In this document: positions 25,621-33,957 of the stretch, one piece after another
Layout: the number at the start of each line of letters is the position of its first letter
How positions within the stretch are numbered: the stretch's first letter is position 1
Assembly (NCBI RefSeq): GCF_007993865.1
Contig: NZ_VIUH01000016.1
Span: 60,266-124,265, forward strand
Direction: 5' to 3'
Length of the DNA: 64,000 nt
From: Pseudomonas sp. SJZ079
GTDB lineage: Bacteria > Pseudomonadota > Gammaproteobacteria > Pseudomonadales > Pseudomonadaceae
Position numbers and translations under genes: made by a program
Notes under the pieces: generated by a model
Told to the model about the DNA's origin: nothing
Databases searched by the model: none
The model's input: the letters and a program-made list of their open reading frames with translations, nothing else

Positions 25621-27578
25621 GGCTGTGTCTCAGTCGGCTGCAACGGGAGTTCGAACCAGAACGTCGTGCCCTGGTCTTCTTGCGAGTCAAAACCGATACA
25701 TCCGTGCATGCGCTCGATCAACTCCTTGCTGATGGCCAATCCTAGACCGGTGCCGCCCTTCTGGCGGGTGTTGGAGGCGTCGGCCTGGGCAAACTTTTGA
25801 AAAATGCGGCCTTGAAAGGCCAGGGGTATTCCGGGACCGCGATCGCGTACGCTGAGTCGCAACTGCGCGCCCAGTCGTTCAGTGTAGAGCTCTACATCGC
25901 TGCCACGAGGCGAAAACTTGGCGGCATTGGACAGCAGGTTGGCCAGTACCTGTTGCAGGCGTTGCCCGTCGACGTTGACCCAGTCCGCGCAGGTGCCGGT
26001 CTGGCTCAGGGTCACCGCATATTCCGCGGCGTAGGCCCGGTTACTGCGCAGCGCCTGCTCGATCAGGGGTTGCAGGGCTTGTGGCTGCAGGTCGAAAACG
26101 ATCTTGCCGGCTTCCAGCTTGCCGATGTCCAGCAAATCGTTGATCAGCATGATCAGGCGGTGGCTGTTGTGCTGAGCGATCTGCAACATCTGCCGCAGGC
26201 TTTCCGGTACCTCACCCAGGGCTCCGGCATTGATCAGCTCCAGCGGACCACTGATGGCGGTCAGTGGGGTGCGCAGTTCATGGCTGACGGTGGAGACAAA
26301 CTCATTTTGCAGGCGCTGCAGGCGCTGGCGCTCGCGGATGTCCTGGATATGCACGATCCAGTTGCCTGGCGCACTCGGGTCGGCGCTGAGGGCGGCGGCG
26401 CTCAGCTCCACATCGATGTGCTGGCCTTGCGCATCGAGCAGGCTCAGCTGCCAGGTGCGCCCCTGTTCTGCGCCGAGCTCGGCCAGGTCGCCGTCCAGTC
26501 GGACACTCAGCGGGTCATCGCTGAACCGGCTGAGGGGTTGACCGAGCAGGGCGTGCGAGCTGCGCTGGAGCAGTTGGCAGAGGGTCTGGTTGACCGCCAG
26601 CAGGCGGCCCTTGAGGTCGAGCAGGGCCAGGCCTTGCGGGGCCATTTCAAACGCCTGATGGAATTGCCGCTGGCTGCGGTTGAGCGCCAGCAACAGGGCC
26701 GCTTGGCGATTCTGCGCGTGCAGGGTCAGGCCAATCAGCGTGGCCACGGCCAGGGCCAGGCTCCAGCCGAGCAGTCGCAGCCAGCCGAGCGGCAGTTCAT
26801 GCGCCAGCCGTTCACTGGCTTCGAGTCGCCAATGGGCCCCGGCGAAACGGACCCGCAAACTGACGCTGGGTGTTGCGCTATCCGGGGCGGAAGTGAGCAA
26901 GTCGGCCGCGGTCTCGTCGTCGCGGCGGTTGAGCTGGATGGACAGGTCGCGTCGGCGGGCCACTTGCTCTACCTGGGCATACAGCTGGTCGTAATCGATC
27001 ACCGTACTGATCATGCCCCAGTAGCGTTGGTCATCGAGGAACACCGGGACTCTGTAGATCAGCCCGTTACCGCCCTGAACCAGTTGCAGCGGGCCGTCGA
27101 GCATGGGGCTGCGGTTGGCGATGATGCGCTGGACCGCCGGCCACTGTTCGACCATGTCGGGGTAGTAGAGGCCGAGGGCGGCTTCGTTGCCCGCCAACGG
27201 GTAGATGTAGCTGATGCGGTTGTCCGGGGCCAGGCCAATGTTGCGAATATAGCGGCCCTGGCGCAGCAAGCCCTGCAACCAGGGTTGCAGCTCCGCTTCA
27301 TCCAGCTGCCCTTGCTTGGCGGTGATGTAGGAGGCCAGGCCAGTGGCCAGGTGCAAGGTGGAACTCAACTCGCTGAGCAGTACTGCGCGCACCTCGCCGG
27401 CACGGGCGGTGAGCCGCTGCTGGATGGCCTCGTGTTGACGCAGGCGATACTGCTGCAACAGCAGTTCGACACTTAAACCGAGTAACAGCAACAGGCCCAG
27501 ACTGAGTCCCCAGCTGAGTACCCGACTCAGGGTACGACGACTGTGCGGGGCGGGCTGCTGGCTGCTGAAGGGGCTCAT
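25617..27578 (-). CDS. membrane sensor kinase, CHASE-PAS-HisKA-HATPase
   Basis: Sensor kinase of 653 residues. The frame extends further upstream, but the ATG at 27578 begins MSPFSSQQPAPHSRR and overlaps the preceding stop by four bases. Spans at about 18-42 and 270-292 bracket a CHASE-type sensor with IRNIGLAPDNRISYIYPLAG and GLIYRVPVFLDDQRYWGMIS. PAS (about 305-420), HisKA (VSTVSHELRTPLTAISG) and ATPase (LLSNAAKFSPRG; GTGLGLAISKELIERM) follow. No receiver is attached, so it must phosphorylate a partner, most simply one of the receivers encoded in the same operon. Confidence 0.92.
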   Translation of the reverse strand: MSPFSSQQPAPHSRRTLSRVLSWGLSLGLLLLLGLSVELLLQQYRLRQHEAIQQRLTARAGEVRAVLLSELSSTLHLATGLASYITAKQGQLDEAELQPWLQGLLRQGRYIRNIGLAPDNRISYIYPLAGNEAALGLYYPDMVEQWPAVQRIIANRSPMLDGPLQLVQGGNGLIYRVPVFLDDQRYWGMISTVIDYDQLYAQVEQVARRRDLSIQLNRRDDETAADLLTSAPDSATPSVSLRVRFAGAHWRLEASERLAHELPLGWLRLLGWSLALAVATLIGLTLHAQNRQAALLLALNRSQRQFHQAFEMAPQGLALLDLKGRLLAVNQTLCQLLQRSSHALLGQPLSRFSDDPLSVRLDGDLAELGAEQGRTWQLSLLDAQGQHIDVELSAAALSADPSAPGNWIVHIQDIRERQRLQRLQNEFVSTVSHELRTPLTAISGPLELINAGALGEVPESLRQMLQIAQHNSHRLIMLINDLLDIGKLEAGKIVFDLQPQALQPLIEQALRSNRAYAAEYAVTLSQTGTCADWVNVDGQRLQQVLANLLSNAAKFSPRGSDVELYTERLGAQLRLSVRDRGPGIPLAFQGRIFQKFAQADASNTRQKGGTGLGLAISKELIERMHGCIGFDSQEDQGTTFWFELPLQPTETQP

Positions 27579-30500
27579 GCCGCGCCCTCGTGCGGCAGCT
27601 CGAACCAGAAGGTGGTGCCCTCGCCGTGCCGTGAGTCGAAACCGATCTGGCCGCCCATGTGCTCGATGATTTCCTTGCTGATCGCCAAACCCAGGCCGGT
27701 GCCGCCCTTCGCGCGGGTGCTGGAGGCGTCGGCCTGGGCGAATTTCTGAAAGATGCGCTTGTGAAAGGCGGCGGGGATGCCTGGGCCCAGGTCTTGCACG
27801 CTGACCCGCACGTGCTCGGATTGCTGCTGCACGCGGATCTCCACCGTCTGGCCGGCGGGGGAGAACTTCGCCGCATTGGACAGCAGGTTGGCCAGGACCT
27901 GGGCCAGACGCTGGCTGTCGACCCGCACCTGAGCCGCATCGGCGCGCTGGCTCAGCTGCAGTTGCACCTGGTATTGGTTGGCGTAGGGTTGGTTGTGTTG
28001 CAGCGCCAGCTCGACCAGGGGCATCAGCGGTTGTTCGCACAGCTCGAAGGTCATCTGTCCGGCGACCAGCTTGTCCATGTCCAGCAGGTCGTTGATCAGC
28101 TCACTCAGGCGCAGGCTGTTGTCCTGGGCGATGCTCAGCATCTGCTGCATGCTGGTCGGCACCTCGCCCAGGGCACCGCCATTGATCAGGCCCAGCGAGC
28201 CGGCGATGGAGGTCAGTGGCGTGCGCAGTTCATGACTGACGGTGGAAACGAACTCGTTCTTCATCCGCTCGATGCGCTTGCGCTCGCTGATGTCGCGGAT
28301 CACCGCGATAAAGCGCCGCTCGCCCTGGTGGCTGATTTGCGAGACCGCCAGCTCCATGGTGAAGGTTTCACCGTTGCGTTTGAGGCCCTGAATCTCACGC
28401 ACGCTGTCGAGGGTGTGAGTCTGTTCGCGGCCCAGCCGCAGAGCAAAGGGGTCGCTCGACTCCGACTCCACGGGCGCGGGCATCAGCAGGCTGACGTTGC
28501 GCCCGGCGACCTCGTCCAGGCAGTAGCCGAAGATATGCTCGGCGGCCTGGTTGAAGGTCTCGATCGCGCCGAGTTGGTCGAAGCTGATAATCGCGTCGAG
28601 CACGTTATCCAGCAGGGTGCGCAGGTAGTCCTCGCGTTCGCGCAGGGCGCGCTCGGCGGCGACCCGGTCGCTGAAGTCCTGGAACTGGGCGATGAAGTGC
28701 AAGGGCTGGCCCTCCCGGTCGCGCACCAGCGAGACGCTGAGCAGCACCCAGATAATCCTGCCCTGCTTGTCCAGGTAGGGTTTCTCCATCTGGTAGGTAT
28801 TGATACGACCGGCCAGCAGGTCCTCGACGTTGTGCCGGCTGGCTTGCACGTCGTCGCGGTGGGTCAGCTGCTGCGGCGTGGTGAGCAGCAGCTCGGCACG
28901 GCTATAGCCGAACATGCGGCAGAGTTCGTCGTTGACCTCCAACCAGTGGTTCTGCAATGACACCAGGGCCATGCCCAGGGGCGCGGAGCTGAAGGCGATG
29001 CTGAAGCGCTGCTGGATCAGCTTGAGTTCGTCCTCGACCGCCTTGCGCTCGCTGATGTCCCAGATGAACCCGCTGATCCACAGCAGATTGCCCCGGCTGT
29101 CGTATTCGCCACGGCCTTTTTCCCTGACCCACACGCTATGACCGTCGGCATGCAGCAGCCGGTAGGTGAGTTCGAAGACTTCTCGGCGCGCGATGGCATC
29201 CGCGGCACCGTAGGTCAGTGGCAGATCGTCCGGGTGAATCACGCTGGCATAACTGCGCACCCGGTTGTCGATCAGGTCAGCGGACGGATAGCCACTCAGG
29301 GCGAGGATCTCCTCGCTCATGTAGCTCATGGTCCAGTCGGCGTCGTTGCGGCAGCGATAGACCACGCCGGGCAGGTTGGTGACCATGCCGCGGAACTGAC
29401 TCTCACTCTTCTGCAGGGCGCGGGTGGCCTGTTGCAGGGCGCTGATGTCGCTGGCAATACCGAGGAAACCGCTGATAGTGCCTGAGCCGTCGTGGATGGC
29501 GCTGACGGTCAGGTTGACCGTGCGCTGGCGGCCATCCTTGCGCACATAGGTCCACTGGCGGGTTTCCGGCTCGCCGGTGCGTGAGTGGTGCACGAATACC
29601 TCGAACCCCTCGATCGGCTGGCCCTGGGCTTGGCTGAGCTCGGCGCCGCGGCGCTGCACTTCGCTGTCCAGGTGAAAGGTCGCCGGGGTGCAGCGCTCGA
29701 CCATCTCTTCCGCGCGGTAACCCAGCAGTCGCTCGGCGCCGGAGTTGAACAGGGTGATCAGACCGTTGCGGTCGGTGGCGATGATCGACACGCCGGTCGC
29801 CGAGTCGAGCACGGCCTGGAGGAAGGTGCGCGCCTCACGGACTTCTTCCTCGCGCTGCTTGCTGGCGCTGATGTCGCTGTGGGTGCCGTACATCATCAGC
29901 GGTTGACCGTCGGAGCTCCAGCGCTCCACCCGGCCCCTGACGTGCACCCAGACCCAGTGACCCTGCTTGTGGCGCATGCGGCACTGATAGTCGTAGTAGG
30001 GCAGTTCGCGGCGGCAGTGCCGTTGCATCAGGTCATGAGCTTGCGGCAGGTCATCGGGATGGACGAAGCTCAGCGCCTTGTGGATGTCCAGCGGCGCCAG
30101 CTCATCCAGACGATAGCCGATGATCTCTGCCCACAGTTCATTGAACAGCATGGCGCCGCTGCGCAGGTTCAATTCCCAGGTGCCGGCGTGGGTGCCTTCG
30201 ATGATGCTGGCCAGGCGTTGACTCTGTTCTTTCAGCGCCGACTCGGCTTTAGCCCGTTCGCTGATGTCCTGCACGGTACCTGTCAGGCGCGTCATCCGGC
30301 CCCGTTCGTCTGGCTGCAGGCGCGCCAGCTCATGCACCCAGCGGACTTCACCGTTGGGCCGGACGATCCGGTGCACCAGATCGTAAGCGCCCCCTGCCAG
30401 GACTTGTTGCTCGCTGGCCGTGACCTGCGCGCGGTCATCGGCATGCACCGCTTGCTTGAATGATTCCGCACTGGGCTTGAAGCCCTGTGGGTCGCGACCG

Positions 30501-32797
30501 AAGATCTCGAAGACCATGCTCGACCAGTACAGCTCGCCACTCTCCAGGTTGACTTCCCAGTGACCGAGTCGGGCGATGCGTTGGGCCTCGTCCAGGCGTT
30601 CGAGCAGGCTCTGACGTGCCTGCTCCTGCTGCTGGCGCTCAAGGGTCGAGCCGACCCAGCGGGCGAACAGGCGCAGGAACTCGTGGTCGGCTTCGTCGAA
30701 GGGTTGCTCGCGCGCCTCGGCCGAGGAGAAATTCAGGGTGCCGAAGCGCCGGCCGGCAACCCAGATGCCGATACCGATATAGGTTTCCAGGGCGAATTCC
30801 GCGTAGCAGGGATGACCGGCATGCGCCGACTGCGCCATCCGTTCAATGGCCAGCACGTTGTCGCTTTGCTGGGTAATGCTGCAGTAAGTGTGGCCGAGCG
30901 GGAAATGCTGATCGTCGCTCAAACTGCCCGCTGGCGAAACCTGCACCAACACCCGGTAATCGTCGCCTTCGATCTGGCTGATGATCGCCAGTGGCGTCTG
31001 GTAGAAGCTGGCGCCGAGCTGCAGGGCTTGGCGCAGCTGCTCCTGGCTGAGCAGTTTAGGCAGGGCGGCAATCTCGTTGAGCGCGCGTAGCGCACTTTGC
31101 TGGCGTTGCAGGCGATGCTGGGCCTGTTCGCGCAGGGTATCGCGGTGCAATGCCTCGATCAGCTGGCCGAGGGTGGCGAGTAGCGAGTGCAGCTGCCCGA
31201 CCAATTCAGGCGAATAACCCTCGGCGTGGTTGCCCAGGCCGAGGATGCCGACCAGCTGGCCGTGGGCGTGGATCGGCAGGCCGGCGAAGGCCTGCAGCGG
31301 CGGCAAGCTGGCAGGTAGGCCGGTGTCAGCGCTGTCGGGCGGCGGATCGTTGGTGATCACTGGCTGGCCGCTGCGGATGACTGCACCGAGCAGGCTGTCG
31401 AGATTACGCAGTTCCAGGTCACGGCTGTTGTCGACAGCGGACGGCTCGGCGCTGGTGCCTTTGCCGAGGTCGCTGATCACGTAGGTGCGCAGGTAGGGCG
31501 CGCCGTCGGCGTCCTGCAGCACTTCGCCGATAAAGCCGAACGGGCTGGCGGTCAGTTCGAGGATGCGCTGCAGCAGCGCGTCGAAGGCTTGCTGGTGGTT
31601 CTGCGCGTCGATATAGACGGCCTGCGCCTGGGCGATGATCGCCAGTAACTGGCGCGAATGCTCACTCTGCTGGTGTTTGTGCTGCAGTTCGTCCTGGTGC
31701 CGGCGCATCAGGCGCTGAGTGCTGTGACGGGTGGTCAGCAGCAACACCAGGAGCAGGGCTTCAGCGCCCAGCCAGGCCACCAGCCATTTACCGAGCAGCC
31801 AGCGTTTTTCCTGCTGGTGCAAGGTGAACTGCTCGCTGACATCGCGCCACGTCAGGGCGATGGCGGGCTCGCTGGCGCCGGTGGAGCCTGTCGGCTGATA
31901 ACCGGTCAAACCGATCTGGTTGAGCAGGTAGGTATGGCCTTGGTCTTCGAGCAGTTTAAGCGCCGCTCTGCCGTCCGGGTCCGGCAACATGTGGCGCGCC
32001 TGCCAGCGTTCCAGCTGGGGCCGCGAGGCGTCCATCAGGTGCCAGTTGGCAGACTCGCTGAAGAGCCCGCGCAGGCTTTCGCCACTGCGCGGTGGTTCGA
32101 GGGCGTGCTGTGGGAGCAACAGGGCAATCCCTGCGTTGAGCTCCTGATCGAGCTGTTGCAGGTTGTTGAGCACCTCGAACGCGACCTCGATGGCGCCAAC
32201 GGTGAGTGCGCCAGTTGTGCCTGCCACCTGCAGCGGGGTGACGGCGCGCATGCCGAGGCTGTCGCGGACCAGGCCGAGGCCGGCTTTGCTGAGGCCATCG
32301 CGCAGGGCGTCGCGGACCATCGGCCGCTGCTCGGTCTGGTCGTCGCCGAACGCCGTCGGCTCGTGCACCCTCAGCAACACGTTGACCCTGGGCGCCAGGT
32401 GCACGTACAGGCGAAACGGATGCTCGCGCTGCAGGTTGCGCCAGCGGGGTGCCAGGCGGGTATACAGCTGGTTGCGAATGGCACTCAGCTCGGCGCTGTT
32501 TTGCCCGCTTGAGTGACGCTGCAGTTCATAGGCCTGACGCACCAGCTCGACGACCCAGGCATCGGCGGCGATGCTCTCGACCAGCACCTGTGCCTGTTCC
32601 TGCAAGGCGTACTGGGTACTTTGCAGTGCCAACTGCTGCAGCTCAGCCTGCTTGGCGATCTGCATTTGCCAGAGGGTTTCGCGTTCGCTCAGGGCTCGCC
32701 AGCCCAGCGCGGCGAAGAACAACGCCAGGCTCAGGCTGCCGAGGCCGACTATCCAGCGAATCGCGGCAGATTTCTCGGGTGAACGCATTGACGACAT
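27575..32797 (-). CDS. giant sensor kinase with two GAF and six PAS domains
   Basis: A 1740-residue histidine kinase. Two membrane spans (about 12-34 and 345-365) flank a 310-residue periplasmic region with LYVHLAPRVNVLLRVHEPTA, reminiscent of double-Cache/CHASE-like sensors. Two GAF domains (about 390-560 and 575-735) and six PAS domains (about 755-1490, each closed by a DISERK-like linker) precede HisKA (FVSTVSHELRTPLTS) and the ATPase (LLSNAAKFSPAG; GTGLGLAISKEIIEHM). There is no receiver. The ATG at 32797 follows AAGGATTAGG. Successive in-frame PAS units suggest internal duplication. It probably integrates periplasmic and cytoplasmic cues such as redox state or small ligands, but no cofactor can be proved. 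Confidence 0.92.
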   Translation of the reverse strand: MSSMRSPEKSAAIRWIVGLGSLSLALFFAALGWRALSERETLWQMQIAKQAELQQLALQSTQYALQEQAQVLVESIAADAWVVELVRQAYELQRHSSGQNSAELSAIRNQLYTRLAPRWRNLQREHPFRLYVHLAPRVNVLLRVHEPTAFGDDQTEQRPMVRDALRDGLSKAGLGLVRDSLGMRAVTPLQVAGTTGALTVGAIEVAFEVLNNLQQLDQELNAGIALLLPQHALEPPRSGESLRGLFSESANWHLMDASRPQLERWQARHMLPDPDGRAALKLLEDQGHTYLLNQIGLTGYQPTGSTGASEPAIALTWRDVSEQFTLHQQEKRWLLGKWLVAWLGAEALLLVLLLTTRHSTQRLMRRHQDELQHKHQQSEHSRQLLAIIAQAQAVYIDAQNHQQAFDALLQRILELTASPFGFIGEVLQDADGAPYLRTYVISDLGKGTSAEPSAVDNSRDLELRNLDSLLGAVIRSGQPVITNDPPPDSADTGLPASLPPLQAFAGLPIHAHGQLVGILGLGNHAEGYSPELVGQLHSLLATLGQLIEALHRDTLREQAQHRLQRQQSALRALNEIAALPKLLSQEQLRQALQLGASFYQTPLAIISQIEGDDYRVLVQVSPAGSLSDDQHFPLGHTYCSITQQSDNVLAIERMAQSAHAGHPCYAEFALETYIGIGIWVAGRRFGTLNFSSAEAREQPFDEADHEFLRLFARWVGSTLERQQQEQARQSLLERLDEAQRIARLGHWEVNLESGELYWSSMVFEIFGRDPQGFKPSAESFKQAVHADDRAQVTASEQQVLAGGAYDLVHRIVRPNGEVRWVHELARLQPDERGRMTRLTGTVQDISERAKAESALKEQSQRLASIIEGTHAGTWELNLRSGAMLFNELWAEIIGYRLDELAPLDIHKALSFVHPDDLPQAHDLMQRHCRRELPYYDYQCRMRHKQGHWVWVHVRGRVERWSSDGQPLMMYGTHSDISASKQREEEVREARTFLQAVLDSATGVSIIATDRNGLITLFNSGAERLLGYRAEEMVERCTPATFHLDSEVQRRGAELSQAQGQPIEGFEVFVHHSRTGEPETRQWTYVRKDGRQRTVNLTVSAIHDGSGTISGFLGIASDISALQQATRALQKSESQFRGMVTNLPGVVYRCRNDADWTMSYMSEEILALSGYPSADLIDNRVRSYASVIHPDDLPLTYGAADAIARREVFELTYRLLHADGHSVWVREKGRGEYDSRGNLLWISGFIWDISERKAVEDELKLIQQRFSIAFSSAPLGMALVSLQNHWLEVNDELCRMFGYSRAELLLTTPQQLTHRDDVQASRHNVEDLLAGRINTYQMEKPYLDKQGRIIWVLLSVSLVRDREGQPLHFIAQFQDFSDRVAAERALREREDYLRTLLDNVLDAIISFDQLGAIETFNQAAEHIFGYCLDEVAGRNVSLLMPAPVESESSDPFALRLGREQTHTLDSVREIQGLKRNGETFTMELAVSQISHQGERRFIAVIRDISERKRIERMKNEFVSTVSHELRTPLTSIAGSLGLINGGALGEVPTSMQQMLSIAQDNSLRLSELINDLLDMDKLVAGQMTFELCEQPLMPLVELALQHNQPYANQYQVQLQLSQRADAAQVRVDSQRLAQVLANLLSNAAKFSPAGQTVEIRVQQQSEHVRVSVQDLGPGIPAAFHKRIFQKFAQADASSTRAKGGTGLGLAISKEIIEHMGGQIGFDSRHGEGTTFWFELPHEGAA

Positions 32798-32829
32798 CCT
32801 AATCCTTCACCACGGCGTCTGGGGTTTGC

Positions 32830-33957
32830 TCAGGATAATCCGGCCAGGCGCCGCAACCGGGCCTGATTGTTGTTGTCAGGATTGGCATCTAGCTCGCTGG
32901 CGGCCAGACGCATGAGCAGGGTTTCGCGTTTGACATTGTTGCTGGGCAATACATAGCAGGCGCCGATCAGTTCGCGCAGCGGCACCGGTAAGCGCCAATG
33001 GGCTTTCAGGCGATTGGCCAACTCGTTGCTGAGCTCGCCCAGGGCTTGGCTCAGCTGCTCAGCGTCCAGCGCGTTGCCGGCATTCTGCCAGAGCTGGGCA
33101 TGGTGCAGCACACACAGCTCGCCAATGCGATGCAACGCCGCGGCCGTCTGCAGCGGTGCCGGGTCGATCTGGCACTGTGCGGCCAGCTCGCCGACCCGTT
33201 GGCTGAGGCGCTCGACCTGCTGCATGTGGGCCAGGGCCTGCAGCTGCAACTCGGCGTCCTGGAGTTCCGCACTCTTGCGCAGGCCGAGGCCGAGACCGAT
33301 GTTCAGGCTGGTGACCGGGCCCAGGGTGCGCAGCGCTGCCGGCAGGCTCAGGCAGGGCGTGCCGGTCTGGTTGTATTGGCTGCTGTTGGCGGCTGCGACC
33401 AGGCGTGCGGTCAGCGCCGGGTCGAATTGCCAGCGCTCGCCGAGCATCTGCAGGCTCGGTGGCACGGCGGGGTCGGGTTGCAGGTCAGCGAGCATGCCGG
33501 GCTGTAGCGGCAGGTCCAGATCCTTGGCGGGCAGCTCGGCCAGGTAGGCAGTCAGGCTCGCGCTGGTGCTGGTCTCGGTCACTGGGCTGGCGTCAACTGG
33601 TGGCAGCAGGCGTTCCAGGCATTCGAGCACCTTGGGCACCTGGAAGGGTTTGCTGATGAAGGCACTGATGCCCAGCGGCCTGACCTCCATCACGCTGTTA
33701 CGATCGGCGCGGCCGGTGATCATCACCAGGGGCACTTGGCGATTGTCCCGACGAATCCGTTCGAGCAGCAGGGTGCCGGGGTCGTCGGGCAGGTTCCAGT
33801 CGGCGATCACCAGGTCGGCGGCGTGCTGCTGCCAATCGAGCAGGGCATCGGCGACGTTACCCAGGCAGGCGACCTGCACGCCAGGTCTGAGGCTGAGGAC
33901 GATTTGCTTGAGCAGGTCGGCGATCCAATGGTCATCTTCGAGAATCATCACGCGCAT
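32830..33957 (-). CDS. response regulator with HDOD output domain
   Basis: Receiver-HDOD protein of 375 residues. The receiver (about 1-120) has MILEDDHWIADLL, aspartate in LVIADWNLPDDPG, threonine in LVMITGRAD and lysine in FISKPFQVP. The C-terminal HDOD domain (about 160-345) includes LVAAANSSQYNQTGTPCLSL, AALRTLGPVTSLNIGLGLGL and AALHRIGELCVLHHAQLW. HDOD proteins are HD-fold relatives that lack phosphodiesterase residues and often regulate signalling partners. It starts inside the 3' end of the GGDEF-EAL gene (26-base overlap), which strongly implies cotranscription. Confidence 0.9.
   Translation of the reverse strand: MRVMILEDDHWIADLLKQIVLSLRPGVQVACLGNVADALLDWQQHAADLVIADWNLPDDPGTLLLERIRRDNRQVPLVMITGRADRNSVMEVRPLGISAFISKPFQVPKVLECLERLLPPVDASPVTETSTSASLTAYLAELPAKDLDLPLQPGMLADLQPDPAVPPSLQMLGERWQFDPALTARLVAAANSSQYNQTGTPCLSLPAALRTLGPVTSLNIGLGLGLRKSAELQDAELQLQALAHMQQVERLSQRVGELAAQCQIDPAPLQTAAALHRIGELCVLHHAQLWQNAGNALDAEQLSQALGELSNELANRLKAHWRLPVPLRELIGACYVLPSNNVKRETLLMRLAASELDANPDNNNQARLRRLAGLS

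Noticed and set aside
25797..27476. 559-codon open frame on the plus strand
   Set aside because: It is antisense to the CHASE kinase at 25617-27578 and shows no recognisable domain.
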